Shown piece by piece: positions 4,897 to 12,623 of a stretch of 24,322 bases of DNA (positions are counted from its first letter, which is position 1; each line of letters starts with the position of its first letter). A program made the translations under genes and the position numbers. The stretch is taken from positions 1 through 24,322 of IMG/VR virus record IMGVR_UViG_3300031787_007347. One strand, written 5' to 3'. The DNA is from a virus. The notes under the pieces are model-generated. The model made no database searches, was not told the origin of the DNA, and saw only the letters and a program-made list of their open reading frames with translations.

Positions 4897-5409
4897 CCAT
4901 AATTTTGATTCTGCAACTCGTCTTCTTAATAATCCTGCTTCAACATTAGTACCAGGATTACGATAGAGTTTGAGTGCCTCGGAAACTTTATTCCATTCCT
5001 TATTTTTAAGGACTCTTGTTATCGTATTAAAGTCAGAGCCTCCATAAAAATCAGCCCCAAGATTATAAGCAAAGCTAAGAATTGCGCCTTGTTGATTTGC
5101 ATTCATCTCTCCCCAATAAGGAATTTTTTGAAGTTTCGGAAGGAATCTATTTTTCAAATCAAATTCCAATAAAGTATCAGCATACTTTTGAGTGATTACT
5201 TTACCCATCTTAAAAGGAGATCCATCAAAATCTTTGGTGCTTCCCCACCCTATCGTGATTGGAAGTTTTCCAGTCAAAGGATCTGGATAAGCATTTAAAT
5301 GACATCCTTCAAACTCTTTGATTAAGTAAATGCCAACTAATGAAACTCCATTAACATTACCAATATTAGTTGGCTTCTCTACTTTTTTGCATCGAAGATT
5401 CTGCCCCAA
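4888..5409 (-). CDS. GH24 lysozyme domain, probably expressed by -1 frameshift from the upstream peptidase gene
   Basis: The frame encodes a T4/P22-type glycoside hydrolase 24 lysozyme that cuts the MurNAc-GlcNAc bond: LIKEFEGCHLNAYPDPLTG (catalytic Glu), ITIGWGST (Thr), QQGAILSFAYNLG, and the C-terminal GLLRRRVAESKLW. It ends 9 bases into the converging thermonuclease gene. No ATG or GTG precedes the domain. The only start codon in the open stretch is TTG 5409, without a good ribosome site, and a stop lies just upstream of it. The frame is exactly -1 relative to 5379-6080 across an A AAA AAG heptamer with a downstream stem. The fused product would be 397 residues. Confidence 0.85.
   Translation of the reverse strand: MGQNLRCKKVEKPTNIGNVNGVSLVGIYLIKEFEGCHLNAYPDPLTGKLPITIGWGSTKDFDGSPFKMGKVITQKYADTLLEFDLKNRFLPKLQKIPYWGEMNANQQGAILSFAYNLGADFYGGSDFNTITRVLKNKEWNKVSEALKLYRNPGTNVEAGLLRRRVAESKLWSS
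5332..5388 (-). promoter_or_regulatory. Candidate programmed -1 ribosomal frameshift signal
   Basis: Reading the minus strand: the slippery heptamer A AAA AAG (5382-5388, zero frame GCA AAA AAG), then the UAG stop (5379-5381) within a 7-base spacer. A perfect 10-bp inverted repeat follows, GCCAACTAAT (5365-5374) with ATTAGTTGGC (5332-5341), around a 23-base loop. The -1 frame continues as AAA AAA GTA GAG into the lysozyme. Confidence 0.75.
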
Positions 5410-6080
5410 CCAGTCTTATCTTTTGCTTTCTCTAACCAACGATATTGGAGATCCGACTTCTTATACACAGCACCTTTACCATTAGTAACTGCTCCAGTGT
5501 ATCCATCATTCAAAGAACCGTATGGATCATTGACAACATAATCATCGCCCCTCTTGCCAATGACTACAACCATGTGCCCACCAGTAGGAGCAGATAGAGT
5601 GCCACGATGAAGGATCCCGATAACAACGGGTCTCCCAGCGGCAAGCTCACGATCAAGATCAGCAAAAGAAAGATTATAATTAAAATTTGACTTAATGCCA
5701 TAATCTGCCAGAACTTTGGTCTGAACCGAGTGATCAGTTGAGTCACCAATGGCAAATACTTTTTGGACATAAGCATCATCACCCTTTGCTCCGTTTAGTG
5801 TGCCTGGTTTAAAATACTCCAGACACATAGCACAGGCAGAACTATTACAAGTACGATCAGCGTCTCTGTAATTATCTGTTTGAGGATAGTATGGAACATT
5901 TAAAACTCCGGTTGTGGGGGGAGTTATTGGAGTTCTATACACACGAACCCAATTAGCATCATCCTGCATTAAATCTAATGCCTTTACGAGTAAATCCTTT
6001 TCCAGTTGTTCAACCGCAGCAACGTGGTTAGGATTTTTTGGATCGTAATGTGAAAAGAAATTGTGAAGGTCAATCTGCAT
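5379..6080 (-). CDS. C39-like cysteine peptidase (N-terminal part of a probable two-domain endolysin)
   Basis: 233 residues from ATG 6080, with GGAGA 5 bases upstream. After a helical N-terminal region (MQIDLHNFFSHYDPKNPNHV), the papain-like C39_2-type core begins at about residue 73. It shows YYPQTDNYRDADRTCNSSAC (Gln and nucleophile Cys), then GGHMVVVIGKRGDDYVVNDP (catalytic His and the DPYG motif). Members of this family cut peptides, here plausibly wall cross-links. The gene stops at UAG right after a slippery heptamer, so most ribosomes would release a peptidase-only protein and some would continue into the GH24 domain. Confidence 0.8.
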   Translation of the reverse strand: MQIDLHNFFSHYDPKNPNHVAAVEQLEKDLLVKALDLMQDDANWVRVYRTPITPPTTGVLNVPYYPQTDNYRDADRTCNSSACAMCLEYFKPGTLNGAKGDDAYVQKVFAIGDSTDHSVQTKVLADYGIKSNFNYNLSFADLDRELAAGRPVVIGILHRGTLSAPTGGHMVVVIGKRGDDYVVNDPYGSLNDGYTGAVTNGKGAVYKKSDLQYRWLEKAKDKTGWGRIFDAKK

Positions 6081-6258
6081 CGTCTTCTCCGATATACTGC
6101 ATTGAAAAAATATCGTGATCTAAAATTTCTGGATCAAACCATTCGGAAAATTCACGTTGAATTGAATGAGCATCATCAATATTTCTTTCACTCAAATAAT
6201 GAATACGGTCAATTGCCCAGTCATGAGACTTCCGAAGAGTCATTTCCAAGGTTTCCAT
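6070..6258 (-). CDS. Small acidic hypothetical protein, 62 residues
   Basis: ATG 6258 is chosen because AAAGGA lies 10 bases upstream; the frame stays open to a TTG at 6327. The sequence is acidic and helical (METLEMTLRKSHDWAIDRIH, then FDPEILDHDIFSMQYIGEDD). It overlaps the end of the GIY-YIG-type gene and, by 11 bases, the start of the peptidase gene, so it probably belongs to the same transcript. No family is recognised. Confidence 0.5.
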   Translation of the reverse strand: METLEMTLRKSHDWAIDRIHYLSERNIDDAHSIQREFSEWFDPEILDHDIFSMQYIGEDDAD

Positions 6259-6676
6259 AGAAGTAATCCTTTCGCATATAGCGTCCAAGTATGTTGGAAT
6301 TATAATATGCAGGTTCTCCGGTGTCAAGTGATTCTACCAGTACATTATTTAGAAAAAGTTGTTTTGTTTCTTCGTAGTTGCATCCACCTTTAGTCTTATG
6401 GAGGCTTATAATTTCTCTACCGAAGAACTCTTTACCATACTTTTTAACATCATCCTTTAGTTCAGGACAAGAACCATAATACTTTTTCCAATCAGATTCT
6501 TGTTTTACTCTCCTTTTTTTCCCTGGAGGTGTTCTAAAAGACCAAAAATACTTTCTACCCAGATATTTGCGCCCATTCTTACTGCAAGATATACGATATA
6601 CAAAACCAAAATAATCTTGGATATGATCAGACTCAAAAATTTCTCCATTATATTGCCAAGGGTTTTCATAGCTCAT
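6221..6676 (-). CDS. GIY-YIG-type phage nuclease (putative Seg-like endonuclease)
   Basis: 151 residues from ATG 6676. The pattern FGFVYRISCSKNGRKYLGRK is the degenerate GIY...YIG motif of the phage nuclease family. It is followed by the conserved KRRVKQESDWKKYYGSCPEL and KYGKEFFGREIISLHKTKGG, then EETKQLFLNNVLVE with a likely metal-binding Glu. T4-type phages carry free-standing endonucleases of this kind that nick DNA and drive their own spread. A late box lies about 23 bases upstream. The family is assigned from remembered motif order; activity is unproven. Confidence 0.72.
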   Translation of the reverse strand: MSYENPWQYNGEIFESDHIQDYFGFVYRISCSKNGRKYLGRKYFWSFRTPPGKKRRVKQESDWKKYYGSCPELKDDVKKYGKEFFGREIISLHKTKGGCNYEETKQLFLNNVLVESLDTGEPAYYNSNILGRYMRKDYFYGNLGNDSSEVS

Positions 6677-6698
6677 ATAAAGTAATCTTATGAGCTAT

Positions 6699-6705
6699 TA
6701 TTTAT
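6699..6705 (-). promoter_or_regulatory. Late promoter box ATAAATA before the nuclease gene
   Basis: The minus strand reads GATAAATAATAG, about 23 bases before ATG 6676. It is the apparent driver of the transcript 6676 to 4888. Confidence 0.65.
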
Positions 6706-6735
6706 CTTTAACGGGAACAAACCTATTCTACTCAT

Positions 6736-6761
6736 AAAAAAGGGGACTTGTCAAGACCCCC
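6736..6761 (-). terminator. Rho-independent terminator after the 449-residue protein gene
   Basis: The minus strand shows GGGG-CTT arms pairing with AAG-CCCC across one T-T mismatch and a 3-base loop, followed by TTTTTT (6736-6741). TTGACA within the stem could also be a -35 box for the next gene (TAGAAT lies 18 bases on), but the terminator reading is better. Confidence 0.65.
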
Positions 6762-6791
6762 TGAAAATATATTTTAATTTTATTAGTTATT

Positions 6792-8141
6792 TTATTTTGT
6801 TTCTTCTACAATACTTCCAATAGTTTCGGCATCCATCTCCATCATTACATAATGTGCCTCTTCTACAGTATCTACGTGCCCTTGTGAGAGGAGATACTCA
6901 AGTACAAGGTCATAGGCATCATATTCATAAGAAGCGTTTACTGCCTGTGGTTTTGCCTTATTTTTATCTCTTTCTTGTTGTGCCTTTACAGCGGCATCTA
7001 CTGCTTTAGTATCAATCTTGGCATCTGCTGGACCTTGTGTTGGAGTTTGATCTTTCTTTTCATTTGGACCAGGTGTATCCCTTTTTGCTGAAATATCATC
7101 ATATCCAGACTGACCTGGTTTTACTTTAGAAGCCAGTTTTGGATTTGCCTTCGCCCATTGTTGCATCGAAGTAAGTTTAGTATCCGAAGTAGATGGTTTT
7201 GCTGGTGCAACTTTTGTAGATGGAGTAGATTTGGGGGCAGGAGTAGATGAACCTCCACCACTTCCTGAACCTCCAGAAGGTGCTGCAGAAGAAGATGCTG
7301 CAGGTGCAGGAGTTGGTTTTACACCTCTTCTAGAATTTCTTGCTGCCAAGGCATCATTATAATTCTTATACATCTTACCATCAGAAGATGATTTATATCT
7401 CTGACCTTTAGCAGTATCCACCATACCTGCCTTGGGAGTTTTTGGTGCAGAACTCTCAGTATCACCACCCTTACCACCCCCAGTAAGACCTTGAACTGCT
7501 CTCATACCACCTTCAAATGCAGCGCCTCCTAACGCCCACTTACCAGCAGTTTTAGCAGCCGATGCTAACTTACCACCAGAACCACCAGGAATCTTACCTA
7601 ATGCACCTTTAGCAAGGTCTTTAACTTTTGAAACTGCGCCCCCGATAGCATTCTTAGCACCTTGTACAGCACGTCCAACAGCAGGTCTGACTACAGCACT
7701 TGCCTTTGTACCCTGCTGAGCAACTCTAGTAGTTGCCTTACCAGCACCCTGCAGTGCAGCACCAGTTTTAGCAAGAGGTCCAGCACCCTTTGGGGCAAAC
7801 TTAGCAGCTTTAACTCCTGCACTAGCAACTCTAAGAAGAGCGCCAACAACCTCATCCAACTGTTGGAATTGCTCTTCAATATACTCTTCAGAAACAACTT
7901 CTTCAAAAATTAATGTCCCTTCAGAAAGTGCAATAACATCTTCAATAATAACTTCATCATCAACATCTGCAAAATATTCTAGAACATCAACAGCAGTATG
8001 TCCTTGAGAAATTAAAGAATATGCAACGTCTTCAAAAATTTCTTCTACCAACTGATCATCATTAATTTGTTCTTGAGGGGCATATACGGAATTATACGCT
8101 TCCATCAAGCTAGCAACTTCACTACTAGTAATTCTTGTCAT
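6792..8141 (-). CDS. Late glycine/alanine-rich putative virion protein, 449 residues
   Basis: ATG 8141. The N-terminal 110 residues are acidic and helical (MTRITSSEVASLMEAYNSVY). Next comes a Gly/Ala/Lys-rich region (about 115-225) with glycine-zipper patterning, then a Ser/Pro/Gly linker. The C-terminus has a helical module (DAYDLVLEYLLSQGHVDTVE). A similar SQGH-containing module lies near the N-terminus (VAYSLISQGHTAVDVLEYFA). I recall such modules in virion-associated proteins of cyanomyoviruses. A role as internal or ejected virion protein is inferred from composition, the late promoter and the neighbour 8180-8989. No enzyme motif is seen. Confidence 0.65.
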   Translation of the reverse strand: MTRITSSEVASLMEAYNSVYAPQEQINDDQLVEEIFEDVAYSLISQGHTAVDVLEYFADVDDEVIIEDVIALSEGTLIFEEVVSEEYIEEQFQQLDEVVGALLRVASAGVKAAKFAPKGAGPLAKTGAALQGAGKATTRVAQQGTKASAVVRPAVGRAVQGAKNAIGGAVSKVKDLAKGALGKIPGGSGGKLASAAKTAGKWALGGAAFEGGMRAVQGLTGGGKGGDTESSAPKTPKAGMVDTAKGQRYKSSSDGKMYKNYNDALAARNSRRGVKPTPAPAASSSAAPSGGSGSGGGSSTPAPKSTPSTKVAPAKPSTSDTKLTSMQQWAKANPKLASKVKPGQSGYDDISAKRDTPGPNEKKDQTPTQGPADAKIDTKAVDAAVKAQQERDKNKAKPQAVNASYEYDAYDLVLEYLLSQGHVDTVEEAHYVMMEMDAETIGSIVEETK

Positions 8142-8169
8142 TTTTTTCTTTTTTAGTTCTTTATAAATT

Positions 8170-8177
8170 TATTTATA
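8170..8177 (-). promoter_or_regulatory. Late promoter box TATAAATA
   Basis: The minus strand reads TTTATAAATAAA, immediately after the stop of 8180-8989 and about 29 bases before ATG 8141. Confidence 0.7.
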
Positions 8178-8179
8178 AA

Positions 8180-8989
8180 TCAAAAGAGTCCAAAAAACTT
8201 TTTCTGTTGCGGTTTAGGTGTTAGTTTAGGTATCGGTTTAGGTGTTGGTTTAGGTATCGGTTTAGATTGAGATGTTGGTTTTAATGCTTGGAATTGGCGA
8301 TTACCCTGAGCATTATATTTAACCGTTCCTTTAACTCCACCTAAAGTTGCACCATATGATTTATTAGCAGAAACTTGCCCTGAAGAAACTTTATTAATTC
8401 CTTGATTTCCAAGATTTGCTCTCACCATTTGCTGGCCACCAGATCCATAGGTTGTTGTTGCCTTTGCACCACCCAACTTAGATTGGTATGAAGTATTTGT
8501 AGAAACTTTTCCAACAACACCAGATTGTTGAGAAATTTGTTGTCGTGTTACTGGTTTGATTGGTGTTGTTGGTTTTAAAGTTGATCTATTTTGAAGTGAT
8601 AGCGATTGTTGAGGATTTTGATTCTGAGATGTTGAAGGTGTTGATACTGGTTTTCTTGCGTACTGCGAAAATGCACCACCTTTAGCAAACTCCCCAGTTC
8701 CTCTCTGATAATCTCTTGCTTGCTGCACTCCAGTTAAGGCCAGTTGTGCTGCTGTCCCAGCACCAGGAATAAGGTTTGCAGCAGCTCCTAGTCCAGAATA
8801 TGTGGCACCTTCCCAATCACCTTTAGATATTCTATTAGCAGCATCTACAGCACCAACAAAAGCTCCAACTCCAGGAATAATTTTAGAACCTAAACTCTTT
8901 CCAACCACAGCAGCTGCCGGTGCTGCAGCAATTTCATTTAGATTTTGTGCTTCTTTTGCTTGATTGTAAAATTCTTCGAAGGTTTTCAT
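8180..8989 (-). CDS. Putative internal virion protein with T4-like capsid-targeting N-terminus
   Basis: 269 residues from ATG 8989. The N-terminus MKTFEEFYNQAKEA resembles the shared capsid-targeting start of T4 internal proteins (MKTYQEFIAEA), with possible prohead-protease sites at AKE|A and LNE|I. Residues about 20-90 are Gly/Ala-rich and hydrophobic (IIPGVGAFVGAVDAANRI, LGAAANLIPGAGTAAQLAL). A two-copy repeat follows (VSTNTSYQSKLGGAKATTTY and VSANKSYGATLGGVKGTVKY), then a Pro-Lys tail (KPIPKPTPKPIPKLTPKP). A packaged or ejected, membrane-active protein would fit; this is inference. Confidence 0.65.
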   Translation of the reverse strand: MKTFEEFYNQAKEAQNLNEIAAAPAAAVVGKSLGSKIIPGVGAFVGAVDAANRISKGDWEGATYSGLGAAANLIPGAGTAAQLALTGVQQARDYQRGTGEFAKGGAFSQYARKPVSTPSTSQNQNPQQSLSLQNRSTLKPTTPIKPVTRQQISQQSGVVGKVSTNTSYQSKLGGAKATTTYGSGGQQMVRANLGNQGINKVSSGQVSANKSYGATLGGVKGTVKYNAQGNRQFQALKPTSQSKPIPKPTPKPIPKLTPKPQQKKFFGLF

Positions 8990-9003
8990 CTACCTTTTTT
9001 AGA

Positions 9004-9011
9004 TATTTATA
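9004..9011 (-). promoter_or_regulatory. Late promoter box TATAAATA
   Basis: The minus strand reads TATATAAATATC, between the nrd terminator and ATG 8989 (about 15 bases from the start codon). Confidence 0.7.
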
Positions 9012-9012
9012 T

Positions 9013-9038
9013 AAAAAAAGAGGGTCTAAAAGACCCTC
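9013..9038 (-). terminator. Strong terminator of the primase-nrdA-nrdB operon
   Basis: The minus strand reads GAGGGTCT (9031-9038), loop TTT, AGACCCTC (9020-9027), then TTTTTTT. This is an 8-bp perfect stem overlapping the stop codon of the last gene. Confidence 0.88.
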
Positions 9039-9198
9039 ATTTAGTATCATCTTTTTTATCATCTAACCAAATATAAGAATAGTCGTGGTCTCCGAAAAGA
9101 AAATCATCATATTCTGCTGCATCTTTATATGCGTTCAGGAGTTCTTGTTCGCACCATTCATCATAATTGGAATCCTGCGAAAGTATTTTTGGTAACAT
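9037..9198 (-). CDS. Small acidic protein following NrdB, 53 residues
   Basis: ATG 9198 lies within the end of nrdB (38-base overlap). The sequence is very acidic and aromatic (CEQELLNAYKDAAEYDDFLF, then GDHDYSYIWLDDKKDD). It has no CxxC, so it is not the glutaredoxin that often follows phage nrdB. The family is unknown. It ends inside the operon's terminator stem. The frame is open further upstream, but that part reads like an nrdB shadow. Confidence 0.5.
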   Translation of the reverse strand: MLPKILSQDSNYDEWCEQELLNAYKDAAEYDDFLFGDHDYSYIWLDDKKDDTK

Positions 9199-10291
9199 CT
9201 TGTTTGATTCCTCCGACAATATAGGATTCAACTTCCGTCTCTTGGGGTGCAACTTGAAGACCTTTAGAGGAAATCCAGTGCTCAGTCCAAGGAAGAGGAT
9301 TATTCTTAGCGGGAATATCATAAAGTGGGCGAAGACCAATAGCCTTCATTCTGCGATTCGCAATCCACTCAACATATTGACAAAGAAGTTTATCATTCAG
9401 ACCAATCATAGAACCATCCTTGAACAGATATTCTGCCCAAAGTTTTTCTTGATTGACGGCATTCTCAAATGTCTTGTAGAACCACTGTTCTTCTTCTTGA
9501 GCAATTCTCTTCATATCTGGGTCATCACCCTCTTTCCATTTGTTAAGAATATTTTGAGTGATGACAAGGTGCTGATTCTCATCTCTGGCAATTAGTGAGA
9601 TGATTTTTGCACTTCCTTCCATAAGTTTGAGTTCGCCAAATGCAAAACTGCAAGCGAAACTGACGTAAAAGCGAATACCTTCAAGAATATTAACGTTTGC
9701 AACTGCTCTATAGAGTTTGCGTTTGAGTTCATATCTTTCTGCCTGTGCAAATGGAACTGATTCTTGTGCGTGTTTCCACAGTTCAGACGAATCATACATA
9801 TGAGCACTGTTAATGAAGTCATTATATGCCTCAGTAACACTGGTGGCACGTTCTAAAATACGATCATCTCTTAAAATAGTATCAAATACATCCGAGGGGT
9901 CAGAATATACATTTTTGATGATGTAAGTATAAGATCTAGAGTGAATCATTTCCATGAATTCCCAGACCTTCATACACGCTTCTAACTCTGGAAGCGAACA
10001 GTATGGAGCGAATGCCATTCCGGGCCCACGACCCTGAACACTATCAAGCATTACTTGATATTTAAGATTTGAAGTAAAAATATGCTTTTGTTCAGGACGG
10101 AGAGACTGATAGTCTCCCCTATCTTTCTGTAGGGAAACCTCTTCGGGTCTCCAAAAATAACCTAATTGTTGGGTTGTGAGTTTATCAAAAATAGGATACT
10201 TATAAGAATCATATCTTTGAATACCAAGGGGTTTTCCAAAAAACATTGGTTGCTTTTTGGTGTCAACTTCTTCAGAGTTGAAAACTGTCAT
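9161..10291 (-). CDS. nrdB: Ribonucleotide reductase class Ia, beta subunit (radical-generating)
   Basis: Supplies the tyrosyl radical for NrdA to make deoxynucleotides for phage replication. Visible motifs are PMFFGKPLG, YFWRPEEVSL (iron-ligand region), WEFMEMIHSRSYTYII (ExxH and radical Tyr region), NVNILEGIRFYVSFACSFAF (Glu ligand) and IARDENQHLVI (Glu and His ligands). The start is uncertain. ATG 10291 gives MTVFNSEEV, which matches the T4 NrdB start (MSTVFN). GTG 10303 has a better-spaced GAGG, and ATG 10351 or GTG 10345 would overlap the end of nrdA. The gene follows nrdA directly. Confidence 0.95.
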   Translation of the reverse strand: MTVFNSEEVDTKKQPMFFGKPLGIQRYDSYKYPIFDKLTTQQLGYFWRPEEVSLQKDRGDYQSLRPEQKHIFTSNLKYQVMLDSVQGRGPGMAFAPYCSLPELEACMKVWEFMEMIHSRSYTYIIKNVYSDPSDVFDTILRDDRILERATSVTEAYNDFINSAHMYDSSELWKHAQESVPFAQAERYELKRKLYRAVANVNILEGIRFYVSFACSFAFGELKLMEGSAKIISLIARDENQHLVITQNILNKWKEGDDPDMKRIAQEEEQWFYKTFENAVNQEKLWAEYLFKDGSMIGLNDKLLCQYVEWIANRRMKAIGLRPLYDIPAKNNPLPWTEHWISSKGLQVAPQETEVESYIVGGIKQDVTKNTFAGFQL

Positions 10292-10325
10292 CTGATTGAC
10301 CACGTTCTTTTCCTCTAAACTTGTT

Positions 10326-12623
10326 TTAAATTTTACAAGACTCACAATCATCCTCCTCGGAATTAAGAATATCAGAAATTAAATCATCAACTGATGCTTT
10401 GGGTTCATCCACCTCATCAGTTTTAATATCATATGTATTTTGATAGTAACTGGTTTTCCAACCGTACTTATATGTAGTCAAAAGGTCTTGTGCCATTATT
10501 GACACAGGAACTTCATTATTGGGATAATTCTCTGGATTATACGACCAGTTTCCAGAAATCGCTTGATCGAAGAACTTCTGCATAACAGCAACAATATTAA
10601 TATAACCAGTATTACTAGGCATATCCCAAAGAAGCGTATAATTGTTCTTAAGAGTTTGATACTGGGGAACAATTTGCTTGAGAGGACCTTTCTTCGACTT
10701 TTTAATGGACAGGTATCCTCTAGGTGGTTCAATTCCATTTGTTGCATTTGACACAACGGAACTGCTCTCCGAAGGCATTTGTGCCGACAGTGTTGAGTTC
10801 CTAACTCCATATTGCTTAACTTGTTCCCTAAGGCTATCCCAATCATACTTCAAATTATTCGGAACGATTTCGTCAACATCCTTCTTGTATGTATCAATCG
10901 GCAGAATACCCTGTCCATACTTAGTACGATGAGAATACTCACAGGCACCTTTTTCTTTCGCAAGATTTACGGTTGCCTGGATAAGGTAGTATTGGAATGC
11001 CTCAGTCAAATCGTGGACAAGTTGCCAAGCATTAGGATCCTCGTAATGCTCACCGTGCTTGGCAAGATAGTGTGCCAGACCAATATAACCTACGCCAAGA
11101 GAACGACGTGCTCTAGTGGCGATTTCTGCTGCTTTGACGGGGTATCCTTGAAAATCAATGAGTTCATCAAGACTCCTAATAGCAAGATCACAAAGAACTT
11201 CAAGATCCTCGTTATCCCTAATTTTCCCAACGTTAATAGCACTAAGAATGCAAAGAGCAATTTCACCATCAGGGTCATCAATATGTTGAATAGGTTTTGT
11301 TGGGAGAGTGATTTCCTGACAAAGATTACTCATCTCAACTTTATCCATAAAAGAAGAGTGAGAGTTGCAATGGTCAATATTCATAATGTAAAGACGACCA
11401 GTTTCTGCACGTTCTTTCAGGAGGTCCAGAAAGAGTTCTTGAGCCCCGATAGTCTTTCTAGGAACAGACTCATCTCGTTCGTAACGTACATATAACTCGT
11501 CAAAAGAATCAGTTCCAAAAGCATCATATAGACCAGGCACTGAGTGGGGTGAGAAGAGTGAGATTTCCTCGTTACGGATGAATCGCTCATAGAAGAGTTT
11601 AGAGATTTGGATACTGTAGTCTAACTTACGAACACGATTATCTTCGGTTCCCTTATTATTCTTTAATACCAGAATGTCTTCTATTTCTTGGTGCCAGATA
11701 GGAAAGTGAACTGTAGCAGAACCACCTCTGATGCCGTTTTGAGTGCAGCATCGGACAGTTGCCTCAAACTTCTTAAGGAAGGGGACAACGCCTGTGTGTT
11801 GTACCTCTCCACCTCGGATTTTAGCATTGATACCACGGATTCTACCCGCGTTGATACCGATGCCAGCCCTTTGTGCGACATATTTACCAATAGCCATATC
11901 GCTGCTAAAGATACTATCGAGGGTGTCATCAACATCAACGAGAACACAAGATGCATATTGACGAAGTGGGGTTCGCACTCCTGCCATAATCGGTGTTGGG
12001 ATGTTGATTTTGTGCTTGCTGATTGCGTCATAATACTTCTTAACGTAATCTAAACGTGTTTCTTTTGGATATTTTGAGAAGATAGTAGCGGCAATCAAAA
12101 GGTACATAAATTGTGGCGTCTCATAGAGAGCACCAGAACTCCTATCCTGAACTAGATACTTATCAACTACTTGACGAAGACCTGCATAAGTGAACAGATA
12201 ATCACGCTCATGGTCAATAAAAGATTGAAGTCTATCAAACTCCTCATCATTATAAAGGTCAAGAATTTCTGCATCATACACTCCTCTACCAACACAACGC
12301 TCTACGTGTTGCTTGACAGTTGGACACTCGTGCATACGACCGAACAACTGCTTGCGGAGAGCGAACAGAAGGAGGCGAGCAGCAACGAACTGATAGTTGG
12401 GGTGGTCGAGGTCAATCAAATCGCTTGCAGAGCGAATTAGAATCTCCTGAACCTCTGCCGTGGTAATGCCATCATAAAATTGGATACCAGACTGCATTTC
12501 AACTTGAGATGCGGATACTCCTGCCAGGTCCTTACAAGCCTCCTCAACCATCAAATGAAGTTTATTCAAGTCAAGACTTTCAATCGACCCGTTTCTTTTA
12601 ATAACCTTTGTTCCGTTGCTCAT
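10326..12623 (-). CDS. nrdA: Ribonucleotide reductase class Ia, alpha subunit (catalytic)
   Basis: 765 residues; reduces ribonucleoside diphosphates. ATG 12623 is preferred over ATG 12635 because it overlaps the primase stop as ATGA and has GGAAG upstream. An ATP-cone-like N-terminus is followed by the barrel with RQYASCVLVDVDD (first active-site Cys), SNLCQEITLP (Asn, radical Cys and Glu), IALCILSAINVG (second Cys), RRSLGVGYIGLAH, the paired tyrosines in TSYYQNTYD, and the C-terminal redox pair CESCKI. All catalytic residues are present. Neighbours are primase upstream and nrdB downstream, one transcript ending at 9013. Confidence 0.97.
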   Translation of the reverse strand: MSNGTKVIKRNGSIESLDLNKLHLMVEEACKDLAGVSASQVEMQSGIQFYDGITTAEVQEILIRSASDLIDLDHPNYQFVAARLLLFALRKQLFGRMHECPTVKQHVERCVGRGVYDAEILDLYNDEEFDRLQSFIDHERDYLFTYAGLRQVVDKYLVQDRSSGALYETPQFMYLLIAATIFSKYPKETRLDYVKKYYDAISKHKINIPTPIMAGVRTPLRQYASCVLVDVDDTLDSIFSSDMAIGKYVAQRAGIGINAGRIRGINAKIRGGEVQHTGVVPFLKKFEATVRCCTQNGIRGGSATVHFPIWHQEIEDILVLKNNKGTEDNRVRKLDYSIQISKLFYERFIRNEEISLFSPHSVPGLYDAFGTDSFDELYVRYERDESVPRKTIGAQELFLDLLKERAETGRLYIMNIDHCNSHSSFMDKVEMSNLCQEITLPTKPIQHIDDPDGEIALCILSAINVGKIRDNEDLEVLCDLAIRSLDELIDFQGYPVKAAEIATRARRSLGVGYIGLAHYLAKHGEHYEDPNAWQLVHDLTEAFQYYLIQATVNLAKEKGACEYSHRTKYGQGILPIDTYKKDVDEIVPNNLKYDWDSLREQVKQYGVRNSTLSAQMPSESSSVVSNATNGIEPPRGYLSIKKSKKGPLKQIVPQYQTLKNNYTLLWDMPSNTGYINIVAVMQKFFDQAISGNWSYNPENYPNNEVPVSIMAQDLLTTYKYGWKTSYYQNTYDIKTDEVDEPKASVDDLISDILNSEEDDCESCKI

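Noticed and set aside
8190-8270. Short direct repeats that could suggest a CRISPR-like array
   Set aside because: They encode the Pro-Lys tail (KPIPKPTPKP) of 8180-8989. The units are about 12 bases without unique spacers.
9037-9198. Glutaredoxin or thioredoxin, expected after phage nrdB
   Set aside because: There is no CxxC motif and the protein is only 53 acidic residues.
9199-9339. N-terminal extension of the small gene after nrdB
   Set aside because: This stretch overlaps conserved nrdB coding and lacks a ribosome site. ATG 9198 is a better start.
10812-11495. 227-codon plus-strand frame opposite nrdA
   Set aside because: The minus strand encodes all catalytic motifs of NrdA here; the plus frame has no family resemblance.
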